Source of the DNA: Candidatus Desulfarcum epimagneticum
GTDB taxonomy: Bacteria > Desulfobacterota > Desulfobacteria > Desulfobacterales > CR-1
Reading direction: 5' to 3'
DNA: 64,000 bases
Assembly (NCBI GenBank): GCA_900659855.1
Contig: CAACVI010000012.1
Span: 124,001 to 188,000 of the forward strand
Shown: piece after piece, positions 17,379 to 25,765 of the stretch
Layout: each line of letters begins with the position of its first letter
Position numbering within the stretch: the first letter of the stretch is position 1
Made by a program: the position numbers and the translations under genes
Notes under the pieces: generated by a model
Databases searched by the model: none
Told to the model about the DNA's origin: nothing
The model's input: only the letters and a program-made list of their open reading frames with translations

Positions 17379-19679
17379 TTAGGGTTCGGTTTCCCGGCTT
17401 TCCGAATCCTGGTTTTTTTGTCTCTGTATCCCGGCAAGCGCCTTTTCAGGCGTGATGGGCAGAGATTTGACTCGCGCCCCCACCGCGTTGTAAACGGCGT
17501 TGGCGATGGCCGGGGCGGACGGAACGCACCCGGGCTCGCCGATGCCCTTGGCTCCGTAGGGCCCGTGGGGGTCCAACGTCTCGATGACCGGGGCCTTGGC
17601 GGGAAACACGTCCTTGGCGGTGAGAATTTTATAATCCCTGAAATTGGGATTGGCGAATTCCCCGTCTTTCATGATCAGCTCTTCGGTCAGGGCGTAGCCG
17701 GCCCCCATCATCACGCCTCCGTAAACCTGGCCGTCCAGGAGCATGGGATTGATAGCCTTTCCTACATCATGGGCGGCCACATAGTCAAGAATTTTCACTT
17801 TCCCGGTCTCTTCGTCCACCTTCACCCGGACCCCGTGGACCCCGAAGGCGTAGGTCATGGACATGTTCCCTTTAAAATCCTTTCCCATGTTCTCATTTTC
17901 GGGGTCATAGAAAAACTCCGACATGAGCATCTGTCCGTTTTTCGAAAAATGGGCCTTTCGAAGCAGCTTGCCGATTCCCACGCTTTTTTCCGGATCATTC
18001 ACAGCAAAGACCCGGCGCTCCCGAATCTCGATGTCCCCGGGGTCCGCGTCCAAAAGCCCGGCGGCGTATTCCACCAGACGCTCCTTGATCTTTCGGGCCG
18101 CTCCCAGGGCCGAGTTTCCGGCCACAAAGGTGGTTCGGCTGGCGTGGGCCCCCACGTCCCAGGGGCACACGTCCGTGTCCGTGTGGATGACGCTGACATC
18201 CTCCAGCAAAACCCCCAGCTCCTCGGCCACGATCTGGGCCACGATGTTGTCCGCGCCCTGCCCCATGTCCGTGGCGCCCGTGAACACGCTGACTTTTCCG
18301 TAATCGTCCATTTTTAAAATGGTTCCGCAGCCATCGGATTTGTATATCCGGGCGCCGCCCCCCACATGAATCAGGGAGGCCATTCCCACCCCCACGCCCT
18401 TTTCCCGGGGCTGGTCCCATCCCAGCTTCTCGGCCATCTCTTCCATGCACCGCCCCATCCCGCAGGAGGAGATCTCAAGCCCCTGGGGGGTGACGTCTCC
18501 GGACTCGTTCTGATTGATTCTTCTGAACTCCAGGGGATCGATCCCCGCGGCCTCGGCCAGCATGTCCATGGAGCTTTCAATGGCGAAAGTGGCCTGGGGA
18601 TTGCCGTATCCCCTCATGGCCTGGGCGTAGGTGTTGTTGGTGTACACGCATTTGGCTTTGTACCGGACGTTTTCCACGCGGTACAGGGAGGTGATGGGCA
18701 TCATCATCACGGTGGGGGTGGTGGCCCCCCAGGAGGTGTAGGCGCCGTTGTCCAGGATCATGGACATGTCTCGAAAGAGCAGTTTTCCGTCGGCGTCGCA
18801 TCCCTGGCGAATTTTCGTGAGGGTGGGCTGACGGGCGGACGTGGCCGTGAACTCCTCTTTCCGGTTAAACAGAATCTTCACCGGCCGGCGGGCGTGAAAG
18901 GCCAGAAGAATGGCGATGTGCTCATAGGCGTAGGTGTCGAGCTTGCTTCCGAATCCCCCCCCGATGCAGGGCTTGACGACCCGGATTTTTTTGCCCGAAA
19001 GCCCCATTTCCTTCAGCGCTTCGGAAAAATCCTTATGGGCCAGGGACGGAATCTGGGTGTTGGTCCATATGGAGAGATTGTTGGAGAAATCAAACTCGGC
19101 CACGGCGCCGCTTGTCCCCAGGCAGCAATGGGTGACCCATGTGGTGGAAAAGGAATCCTCCACGCAAAAAGCCGCCTTTTCGGCGGCGGCGTCCACGTCC
19201 CCGTAATGGAGTTTCCAGGGGAGTTTGAGCACATTGCTTTTGGCCTCTTCGTGGATCAGGGGCGCGTCGTCTTTCATGGCCTCCACCGGGTCGAAAACGC
19301 CCGGAAGGGGACGGTATTCCACCCGGATGCGCCCAAGGGCCTCGGCGGCGACTTCCGGGGACACGGCGGCCACGGCCGCCACTTCGTCCCGAATGGAGCG
19401 GACTTTCCCGGATTTGATGGGGGGGTTGTCCTTGTAAAACCCCATCTTCATGCCCGGGGGAACGTCCCGGCCGGTCAGAACCACCTTGACCCCGGGAATC
19501 TTTTCGGCCTGAGAGGTGTCGATGTTCAAAATGTCGGCGTGGGCATGCTCACTGTAAAGAATTTTTCCAAAAAGCATGCCCGGAAGGGTCACATCCTGGA
19601 TGTAGCGGGCCCGGCCCGTGGCTTTGTCAATGGCGTCGAGTTTGGGAACGCCGCGACCGACAACGGAAAACGTTTTCAT
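17379..19679 (-). CDS. Xanthine-dehydrogenase-family molybdopterin-binding subunit
   Basis: Catalytic Mo-binding subunit of a two- or three-subunit hydroxylase/reductase, 766 residues. Visible sites are GGGFGSK (240-246), the substrate-channel Arg in AMRGYGN (354-360), GATDMGQGADN (468-478) for the cofactor, and catalytic Glu715 in GPYGAKGIGEPG. Length and motifs resemble 4-hydroxybenzoyl-CoA reductase and related CoA- or N-heterocycle-acting enzymes more than xanthine dehydrogenase, but substrate cannot be assigned. The start ATG overlaps the stop of the [2Fe-2S] subunit gene as ATGA. No FAD-binding middle subunit is encoded in the window. It is probably expressed with the downstream TRAP genes. 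Confidence 0.93.
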   Translation of the reverse strand: MKTFSVVGRGVPKLDAIDKATGRARYIQDVTLPGMLFGKILYSEHAHADILNIDTSQAEKIPGVKVVLTGRDVPPGMKMGFYKDNPPIKSGKVRSIRDEVAAVAAVSPEVAAEALGRIRVEYRPLPGVFDPVEAMKDDAPLIHEEAKSNVLKLPWKLHYGDVDAAAEKAAFCVEDSFSTTWVTHCCLGTSGAVAEFDFSNNLSIWTNTQIPSLAHKDFSEALKEMGLSGKKIRVVKPCIGGGFGSKLDTYAYEHIAILLAFHARRPVKILFNRKEEFTATSARQPTLTKIRQGCDADGKLLFRDMSMILDNGAYTSWGATTPTVMMMPITSLYRVENVRYKAKCVYTNNTYAQAMRGYGNPQATFAIESSMDMLAEAAGIDPLEFRRINQNESGDVTPQGLEISSCGMGRCMEEMAEKLGWDQPREKGVGVGMASLIHVGGGARIYKSDGCGTILKMDDYGKVSVFTGATDMGQGADNIVAQIVAEELGVLLEDVSVIHTDTDVCPWDVGAHASRTTFVAGNSALGAARKIKERLVEYAAGLLDADPGDIEIRERRVFAVNDPEKSVGIGKLLRKAHFSKNGQMLMSEFFYDPENENMGKDFKGNMSMTYAFGVHGVRVKVDEETGKVKILDYVAAHDVGKAINPMLLDGQVYGGVMMGAGYALTEELIMKDGEFANPNFRDYKILTAKDVFPAKAPVIETLDPHGPYGAKGIGEPGCVPSAPAIANAVYNAVGARVKSLPITPEKALAGIQRQKNQDSESRETEP

Positions 19680-20173
19680 GGCTCCCTCTTTGACTGGCTC
19701 GAAGTGGTTATGGCGGCGGCGGCCGCCTTTACCGATTCAATGATCTGGACATACCCTGTGCACCGGCAGATGTTTCCCGCCAGCGCGTGTTTGATCTCCT
19801 CCTCGTCGGGGTCGGGGTTTTCGCCCAAAAGGGCGCCCGATGACATGAGCATGCCCGGGGAGCAGAACCCGCACTGAATCCCGCCGTTTTCAACAAAGGA
19901 TTTCTGGAGGGGGTGAAGGGTCCCGTCCGGGGCCGCCAGGCCCTCCACGGTGGTGATCTTTTTGCCGTGGGCCTCCGGGGCCGGATAAATGCACGAGTTG
20001 ACGGCCGCGCCGTCCACAATGACCGAGCACGCGCCGCATTCGCCGCTTCCGCAGCCCTCCTTTGATCCCTTAAGACCCAGTTTTTCCCTCAAAAGATACA
20101 GCAGGGTCCAGTTTTCCTCAATCTCCACCGTCACCTTTTCATTGTTTAAATCCATGACGATCTTTTTTGACAT
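19676..20173 (-). CDS. [2Fe-2S] subunit of the molybdenum hydroxylase
   Basis: Electron-transfer subunit with two [2Fe-2S] clusters, 165 residues. The plant-ferredoxin-type cluster uses Cys41, Cys46, Cys49 and Cys61 (EGCGSGECGACSV...NSC). The second cluster uses Cys101, Cys104, Cys136 and Cys138 (QCGFCSPGM...NICRCTG). All eight ligands are present. It is the first gene of the hydroxylase unit and overlaps the large subunit by ATGA. GGAGG-type ribosome-binding sequence precedes ATG 20173. Length is typical for the family. Confidence 0.95.
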   Translation of the reverse strand: MSKKIVMDLNNEKVTVEIEENWTLLYLLREKLGLKGSKEGCGSGECGACSVIVDGAAVNSCIYPAPEAHGKKITTVEGLAAPDGTLHPLQKSFVENGGIQCGFCSPGMLMSSGALLGENPDPDEEEIKHALAGNICRCTGYVQIIESVKAAAAAITTSSQSKREP

Positions 20174-20720
20174 GAAATCCTCCTGTGTCTCGCGTCTTTA
20201 AATCCTCAACCGCGTCGCGCGATTTTGCCACCTTAATATATTTCGAAGCGATTGCCAAGAAAAATAAATCATAAAATGAATCCGGACCGGGTCTTTTCGC
20301 GCTCCGGACGGCCGGGAAAGCATGAGAAGACCCGATCCCGGGTCTTTCAAACTCCAGCCGGATAAAACAAAAGGAAAAAGCCCCGAAGCTGCTCCATCTC
20401 CCGGTCTGTCCTTATTTTTCCGGGCCTTAAGCACAGCGGCAGCCCTCAATATCTTCAAACCGGCGGCTTTTAAAACCGTAACGAATCGAACCGCCCGAAA
20501 TCCCCGCAACATATTGGCCTGGAAACCATAAGTGGCATTTAAGTGGCATTGTGGAGTTACAATATACCACTCTTCCTTTTTTCCTATTTTTTTCTATTTT
20601 TTTATTTTCTTTTTTAGAAAAATGATATATTCAACAGAAAATTCTATTATTTCTCTAAGATTTATATATTTATGGACTCTTCAACTCAAACCCTAAATAT
20701 TAGGAAAGAAAGAGGGAAAA
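20174..20720. other. Intergenic region, AT-rich in its right half
   Basis: This 547-bp gap must hold the promoters of the leftward Mo-hydroxylase operon and the rightward secreted-protein gene. On the minus strand TTGGCA near 20256-20251 could be a -35 or a partial sigma-54 -24 element, but no matching downstream box is convincing. An 11-bp direct repeat (aagtggcatt twice) lies at 20530-20550. From about 20560 the sequence turns strongly A+T rich. The short open frame at 20322-20531 shows no protein-like features. No RNA structure is recognised. Confidence 0.5.
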
Positions 20721-22391
20721 ATGAAGCTAAATAAAGTGTTGTCTTTTATGGCATTCACTGTGATTTTGTTCGGGGCTTCCCACTATTCAAACGCGGACGT
20801 TAATGGTCTTCGAAAATTTTCGGAATATCAATGCGCCGATCATGTAATCACGTCGTCCCATTCCGGCTTTTCGGGCGGAAATTTATGCGCCCTGACGGAT
20901 GGCGTCATGGCGCCTCAAGGAACGCCCTGGGACCACAGCGAAACCAACGTTTGGTGGGAAAACGACGACGCCCATTTTATCATCTCCTATGGAAGAGCCA
21001 CACGCGTTTGGGATTTTCAGATCCAGGCCGGCTGCGACGATCAATACCGAATTGAATATTCGAAGGACGGGGAAGAATATACAATATTAGGCGTTTTAGG
21101 GCCATCTTGCGAAGCGGATGAGGATGGAGTGATAAAAACCGCGAGTTCCCACCCCGAAAGTCCCTATTATGTCGAAGGCATGTTTCCGGATGAAAATCGC
21201 GGCGTGGAGGCCGAATTTTTGCGAATATCGGCTTTTGAAGGCGACGGCCGATATGCGGTGAGCGAATTTCAGACGATTGATGAATCTTTTGGTTTTTACA
21301 AAACATATCCTCGCTCTCTATCTCCCTTTCCCCTCCCGCCGAAGCCCGTTTTTCTTCCCGGCGATTCGATCATCGCAAACATCCCATGCGACATAATAAG
21401 TTCGCAAGAGCCATTTCTTTCCACTGAAAAACTGACAGACGGCGTTTTTGCCCCTGACCGGCTGAAATGGACCCATCCTGAAAATTTTTCCTGGCACAAA
21501 GAGACCGACTACGGAAGGAGCCTGCGGTATTTTCTCTTTGAACTTCCCGAACCGGCGGACATTTACAATATCAATGTTCAAGTGGACAACAACGACTCAT
21601 ACCTGATTGAATATTCCATAGACGGAGAAAATTATGAGTTCCTGGCGATTGTTGATCCTTCCCACAGGAAGCCCGATGTGAGATGGGGAATGAAAACGGT
21701 CAGCTCCCACCCCGAAAGCCCCTATTATGTCGAAGGCATGTTTCCGAATGACAAACGTGGCGTGACCGCCAGATTTTTGAGGATATCGGCCTTTGGCGGC
21801 GACAATGAGTATGCCGTCAACGAATTTCAGGTGTTTGACGAACCGATTAATCCGGTTCAAATTGATCCGGTTCAAATGTATCAAAATTCAACAGGAATGA
21901 ATTTTGTCGCTTATGTGCCTGACGCGCCAATCCTTTCGGGTATTACTATTTTGGAAGACCCGTTGGAAGACCCGGGCGCCGCGAAAAACATTAAAAGTGT
22001 TTTTTCTTTCGGGGACTCTTCAGGAGACGCCTCGACGGACTCCGCCGTTTATATTCGACACGCTCGGCCTGAAATATATTTTCAGACGACAGAGGTGACC
22101 CAGAGGCAGTGGCGCGCTGTGATGGGATACAACGCCTCCCACTTCGACGAATGCGGAGAGGACTGCCCTGTTGGAAATGTTTCCTTTAAAGAGGCTCTTG
22201 AATTTATAGATGAATTAAACCAATTAGAGAATGGGAGCGGATTCGTATATCGGCTTCCCACAAAAAAGGAATACGTCTTGATGCGCCAATATTTCAAAAG
22301 GACAAAAATTCCCATGAAAGGCGCCGGTCTCCGCCTTGTGATGGTCCCAGCCAGCCGAGGAGTCGATTATCCGTGGCATCTCGATCCATAA
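20721..22391 (+). CDS. Secreted protein: duplicated beta-sandwich module plus shortened FGE-sulfatase-like domain
   Basis: 556 residues, exported by a signal peptide (about 1-25, MKLNKVLSFMAFTVILFGAS). Two homologous modules (about 36-186 and 221-373) share the block SSHPESPYYVEGMFP followed by RFLRISAF; the fold may be a discoidin/F5-8C-like carbohydrate binder (inference). Residues about 452-541 match the formylglycine-generating-enzyme/SUMF1 family: TTEVTQRQWRAVMGYNASHF, CPVGNVSFKEALEFIDELN, RLPTKKEY, then directly GAGLRLV, which normally ends the domain. The middle of the domain, where catalytic cysteines sit in active enzymes, is missing. A binding rather than catalytic role is likely. 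Base composition is clearly AT-richer than its neighbours, suggesting acquisition. Confidence 0.75.
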   Translation: MKLNKVLSFMAFTVILFGASHYSNADVNGLRKFSEYQCADHVITSSHSGFSGGNLCALTDGVMAPQGTPWDHSETNVWWENDDAHFIISYGRATRVWDFQIQAGCDDQYRIEYSKDGEEYTILGVLGPSCEADEDGVIKTASSHPESPYYVEGMFPDENRGVEAEFLRISAFEGDGRYAVSEFQTIDESFGFYKTYPRSLSPFPLPPKPVFLPGDSIIANIPCDIISSQEPFLSTEKLTDGVFAPDRLKWTHPENFSWHKETDYGRSLRYFLFELPEPADIYNINVQVDNNDSYLIEYSIDGENYEFLAIVDPSHRKPDVRWGMKTVSSHPESPYYVEGMFPNDKRGVTARFLRISAFGGDNEYAVNEFQVFDEPINPVQIDPVQMYQNSTGMNFVAYVPDAPILSGITILEDPLEDPGAAKNIKSVFSFGDSSGDASTDSAVYIRHARPEIYFQTTEVTQRQWRAVMGYNASHFDECGEDCPVGNVSFKEALEFIDELNQLENGSGFVYRLPTKKEYVLMRQYFKRTKIPMKGAGLRLVMVPASRGVDYPWHLDP

Positions 22392-22666
22392 GCATATAAC
22401 CATTTAAAAAGTTTATAAAAAATTTTTAAACCTTTACGCGTTTTCCCCTCCCCTTTCATTTTCGGGAAAACCCTTTCGAACTTCCTCCGACCGGGTCCTG
22501 GACGTGCTGGCGCCTCGCTTGCCCAGGCATGACCAAGACCCGGCATCCCCCCCGTCCGGCGCCTTCTTTGTCTTCCATTCCGCAACCTTTTCCGATTTTA
22601 TTTGCAATCCGGCGGCCATGTGGTGTAAAAGGCCGTTAAAAAAAAATTGAACAGGAGAGTGAAAAA

Positions 22667-23236
22667 ATGGACGAAAAAGAAAAAACCGCGCTTTTGATCA
22701 TCGACATGGTGAAGGACAATTTTGACGAGAGCAAAAAGATGCCCATCACCTTTCTGGCCAAAGAGACCATCGGCCCCATCAACGCGCTGATCCGGGAAAT
22801 CAGGAAGTCGGGCGGGCCTGTGGTGTTTTCCACCGACGCCTTTCAAAAGGAGGATTTTATCTTTACGGGCCGTTTGAGGCCCCATTCCCTGGCGGGAACC
22901 GAAGGCGCCGAGGTGATTGACGAGCTGGACATGGGGCCGGACGATCTATGGCTGCCCAAACCCCGGTTTTCCGCTTTTTTCGGAACCGATCTGGCGAAAT
23001 GGCTCCGGGAAAGGGATGTGACCCGGTGCGCCGTGGCCGGCATCGCCACCCACATCTGCGTGCTGTCCACGGCCATGGACGCCGTGTGCCATGATTTTAA
23101 AACGGCGATCCTGGAGGACTGCTCGGCGAGCTACTCAAAAGAGATACATGAAAAAACCCTGGGGCTTTACCGGAAAAATCCCCTGGCGCCCCTTCTCAGG
23201 GTCGCCGCTTCAAAGGATATAATGGAAGAGCTTTGA
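22667..23236 (+). CDS. Isochorismatase-like cysteine hydrolase
   Basis: A 189-residue member of the nicotinamidase/isochorismatase superfamily, hydrolysing a C-N or ether bond of an unknown small molecule. The catalytic Asp lies in ALLIIDMVKDNF, the Lys is probably in the WLPKPRFSAFFGTDL strand, and the nucleophilic Cys is in VAGIATHICVLSTAMDA, with the usual cis-peptide GIATHIC motif. The ATG follows AACAGGAGAGTG. The gene stands alone; its stop codon TGA overlaps the first bases of repeat copy 3. Nicotinamidase is possible but not shown. Confidence 0.85.
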   Translation: MDEKEKTALLIIDMVKDNFDESKKMPITFLAKETIGPINALIREIRKSGGPVVFSTDAFQKEDFIFTGRLRPHSLAGTEGAEVIDELDMGPDDLWLPKPRFSAFFGTDLAKWLRERDVTRCAVAGIATHICVLSTAMDAVCHDFKTAILEDCSASYSKEIHEKTLGLYRKNPLAPLLRVAASKDIMEEL

Positions 23237-23391
23237 CAGCATCGTAAAAAAATGTGTCGCAGCGCTTATTTTTAATTGAGGCATACTACATGTATTGCCT
23301 CAATTAAAAATAACCACTACGCCTTGTGGCTTAAATTTTATAATATGGAATTTTTTACGACGCTGTCCCGTGCTTTTTTACGAGTTTATCA
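23235..23391 (-). repeat. Dispersed hairpin repeat, copy 3 (long form)
   Basis: Core 23235-23367 has termini GACAGCATCGTAAAAA and TTTTTACGACGCTGTC. The outer flank (TGATAAACTCGTAAAAAAGC on the minus strand) runs to 23391. The middle contains a long AT-rich hairpin: TTATTTTTAATTGAGGC, a short loop region, and its complement. The right arm is identical to that of copy 1. The first two bases of the element are the last two of the preceding stop codon. Confidence 0.9.
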
Positions 23392-23410
23392 GCTTTGATG
23401 GCGGGGGGTT

Positions 23411-23418
23411 AAAAAAAA
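23411..23418 (-). terminator. U-tract ending rnpB
   Basis: Eight consecutive A on the plus strand (T on the transcribed minus strand) follow the 3' strand of the RNase P helix P1 directly, so the end of the RNA can act as the terminator. Confidence 0.6.
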
Positions 23419-23814
23419 GCGGCCGGACCAGGCCGTAAGCCGAATTCTGTTCCCGTTTCAGGTCGCCCTTGAAACGGGCGGCGATCATTCATCTAAGGAC
23501 CCCGGTTGCCCGGGGCCTCTTGCGACCTACCCGGAAGCTCGGACGGGCCGCCCTCATGCGCTTCCCTATTTGGTCTTGCGCCTGGCGGGGTTTACATAGC
23601 TTTTCCGGTCGCCCGGAAAACTGGCGCGCTCTTACCGCGCCTTTTCACCCTTGCCGGCGCGCTCCCGCTTTCGAGAGCGCGCTTAGGCGGTATGCTTTCT
23701 GTTGCACTTTCCTTCGCGTCACCGCGACTCCGCGTTACGGAGCGCCATGCCCTGCGGCGTTCGGACTTTCCTCCGGCCCTGAAAGCCGGCGATCGCCCGG
23801 CCTGGTCCGGCCGC
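23419..23814 (-). ncRNA. rnpB: RNase P RNA (type A)
   Basis: Catalytic RNA that removes 5' leaders from pre-tRNA. On the minus strand the transcript opens with GCGGCCGGACCAGGCC, which pairs with GGCCTGGTCCGGCCGC at the 3' end to form a 16-bp P1. Near the 5' end is the universal GGAGGAAAGTCCGAACGCC. Near the 3' end is GAACAGAATTCGGCTTAC, another universal segment. About 396 nt fits a bacterial type A RNA. It begins six bases after the stop of the zinc-ribbon gene on the same strand, so it may be transcribed with it. Confidence 0.95.
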
Positions 23815-23820
23815 GCGGAT

Positions 23821-24543
23821 TTATTCCTCTTTTTTCCAGTAAATGATGCGCTGGCAGAAGGGGCACTGCCTCAAGCTGTCGCAGGCCTGAAGCTCATTGT
23901 AGGTCTGGGGAGGGATATTCATGTTGCATCCCTGGCAGATGGCGTCCACCACCCTGGAGATGGCCACGCCATTGGCGCATTTTTTGATGTTTAAGAACTG
24001 GCCCAATATCGCGGGATTCGCCCGCTCGGAGATCCCCCGGCTCTCTTTCTCAAGCTTTTCAAGCGCCAGACGGTCGCTTTCGCTCTCTTCCCGGATGGCC
24101 TTTTTCTCGTTTTCGATCCGCCGGGAGACTTCTTTGTGATCCGCGTGTTTAAGCGCCAGGTCTTTCTCCGCCTGGTCGATTTCCTCCATGCAAAGAATCA
24201 TCTTCTCATCGTTTTCGGAGCTTCTTTGCTTAATGTCCTCAATCTCTTTTAAAACGGACTGGTATTCCTTGTTGGTCTTGACCGAGGACAGCTTCACATT
24301 GCTTTTTTGAATCGATTCGGAAAAAAGATCGGCGTCGGATTCGTATTCCCGGCGCAGGGCTTTGAGTTCGGCCACCTTTTCCTCCAGCGTCTCAAGCTCT
24401 TTTGAGGCGGCGTCCAGCCCGGAGTCCAGACCCTGGATTTTCGTTTCCTCGGCCTCAAGGCCTCCCCTGATGACTTGTATTTTATTCTCCACATCCTGAA
24501 GCTGAACCAGGATATTGATGTCTTCCTGAATGTTTTTCGGCAT
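23821..24543 (-). CDS. Coiled-coil protein with C4-type zinc ribbon
   Basis: A 240-residue protein. Residues about 5-175 are charged, heptad-like helix (DINILVQLQDVENKIQVIRGGLEAEETKIQGLDSGLDAA...), predicted to form an antiparallel coiled coil. A C-terminal zinc ribbon has two CxxC pairs: CQGCNMNIP and CPFCQRIIYW. This layout is the widespread CT398/CdsZ-like family; its molecular role is not established. In several lineages it neighbours Nif3-like genes and rnpB, as it does here. The gap to the upstream nif3-like gene is 34 nt. Confidence 0.85.
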   Translation of the reverse strand: MPKNIQEDINILVQLQDVENKIQVIRGGLEAEETKIQGLDSGLDAASKELETLEEKVAELKALRREYESDADLFSESIQKSNVKLSSVKTNKEYQSVLKEIEDIKQRSSENDEKMILCMEEIDQAEKDLALKHADHKEVSRRIENEKKAIREESESDRLALEKLEKESRGISERANPAILGQFLNIKKCANGVAISRVVDAICQGCNMNIPPQTYNELQACDSLRQCPFCQRIIYWKKEE

Positions 24544-24577
24544 CGTCCCAACCTTGTCTTTTTTTTATGGGTCCATC

Positions 24578-25711
24578 TTAAACGTGAATATGTGTGAACG
24601 GGTCTTTCTCCAGCGGGCACGCATAAACCGTCGCCTCCACGCCCGATCTCGCCAGGCTCCGGCGCAGACGACGGGCAAGCCTTTCCACAATCCATATCTC
24701 CGAGGCGAAATGCCCGACATCAATGGCGCCCAGCCCCCTTTCGGCGATGTCCAAAGCGTCATGGTGGCCCAGATCGCCGCTGATGTACGCCTGGGCGCCC
24801 GAGGCGATAAAATCTTTCACCATCCCCGATCCGCTTCCCGCGCAAAGGGCCGCTTTTTCCACCCAAAGATCCGGGTCCCCGGCGATTTTGGCCCATCGAA
24901 GACCCAGCTTTCGGGCTGTTTGCGCGGCAAGGTCCCCCAGACGCGTCTTTTTCTCCAGATCCCCCACCCGCCCGGGCCCCGGGGCGGGGTTTTCGACGGA
25001 AAAAAGCGGGTACACATCATAGGCCATGGTCTCATAGGGATGGGCCTTTTTTACATGGGCCACAAGACCCGGCAAATCGCTTTGCTCCGCCACTGTCTCA
25101 ATGCGAACCTCATCAACTTTGGAAAATTCCCCCGGCTCTCCCGAAAAGGGCATAGAGGCGTCCCCGGGCATGAAGGAGCCCCTGCCCCCGGCCATAAATG
25201 AGCACCGGGAATATTCGCCGATGACGCCGGCGCCCGCCTCAAACATGGCCTCAAGAATCCGGTCCTCATGCCCGGCCGGGGCATAGGTCACAAACTTGCA
25301 TCTCCCGGGTCCCCGGCTGTTTCCCCGCGCCAGGGGGAGTGGATTTTTCAACCCGATTTTCTCAGCCAGCGCGTCGTTGACCCCACCGGCCGCGCTGTCC
25401 AGATTGGTGTGGGCGGCGAAAATCGCCAGCCCCCCGGCCATGGCCGTCTGGATGACGGACCCTGCGGGGGAGGCGACATCAATAGATTTAAGCGGCCGAA
25501 ATATCAAAGGATGGTGGCACACCAAGAGATCGGCCTTTTCCCGGACAGCGGCCTTCGCCACCTCTGAAGAGGCGTCCAGGGACACCCATACCACTCGGGC
25601 CGGATGGTCCTTTTTCCCGACCTGAAGCCCGGGATTGTCCCATGTCTCCGCCAGGGAGACAGGGGCGATGGACTCCATCGCCCGCATGACATCGGCCACA
25701 GTCGTCTTCAT
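24578..25711 (-). CDS. Nif3-like dinuclear metal-centre protein
   Basis: A 377-residue member of the Nif3/YqfO family, ring-shaped hexamers with a two-metal site and often an inserted domain. The start is ATG 25711 (MKTTVADVMRAMESIAPVSLAETWDNPGLQVG); the frame continues toward the tRNA but adds unrelated residues. Metal ligands appear in LLVCHHPLIF, FAAHTNLDSAAGGVNDALAE and ISGDLGHHDALDIAERG. The middle (about 130-235) contains the YqfO insert (KFVTYAPAGHEDRILEAMFEAGAGVIGEYSRCSF). Function is uncertain; GTP cyclohydrolase I type 2 naming in databases is not well supported. Confidence 0.88.
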   Translation of the reverse strand: MKTTVADVMRAMESIAPVSLAETWDNPGLQVGKKDHPARVVWVSLDASSEVAKAAVREKADLLVCHHPLIFRPLKSIDVASPAGSVIQTAMAGGLAIFAAHTNLDSAAGGVNDALAEKIGLKNPLPLARGNSRGPGRCKFVTYAPAGHEDRILEAMFEAGAGVIGEYSRCSFMAGGRGSFMPGDASMPFSGEPGEFSKVDEVRIETVAEQSDLPGLVAHVKKAHPYETMAYDVYPLFSVENPAPGPGRVGDLEKKTRLGDLAAQTARKLGLRWAKIAGDPDLWVEKAALCAGSGSGMVKDFIASGAQAYISGDLGHHDALDIAERGLGAIDVGHFASEIWIVERLARRLRRSLARSGVEATVYACPLEKDPFTHIHV

Positions 25712-25765
25712 ATTCCGTCCATGAAAATCAATAAAAAAAGCGCGGCCTTTTTGAATGCCACGCCC

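Noticed and set aside
18366-19877. 503-residue plus-strand open frame in the hydroxylase subunit gene
   Set aside because: Shadow frame; His/Gly-rich with no family features, and the minus frame is complete and motif-rich.
10954-20173. In-frame UGA selenocysteine codon in the hydroxylase or accessory genes
   Set aside because: All frames end at plausible lengths with conserved C-termini; no UGA inside a conserved region was seen.
20322-20531. 69-residue open frame upstream of the secreted protein
   Set aside because: No ribosome-binding site, low-complexity composition and no recognisable family.
23235-23391. Ordinary intrinsic terminator
   Set aside because: The hairpin is far longer than a terminator, and its sequence recurs at seven other loci with conserved termini and flank.
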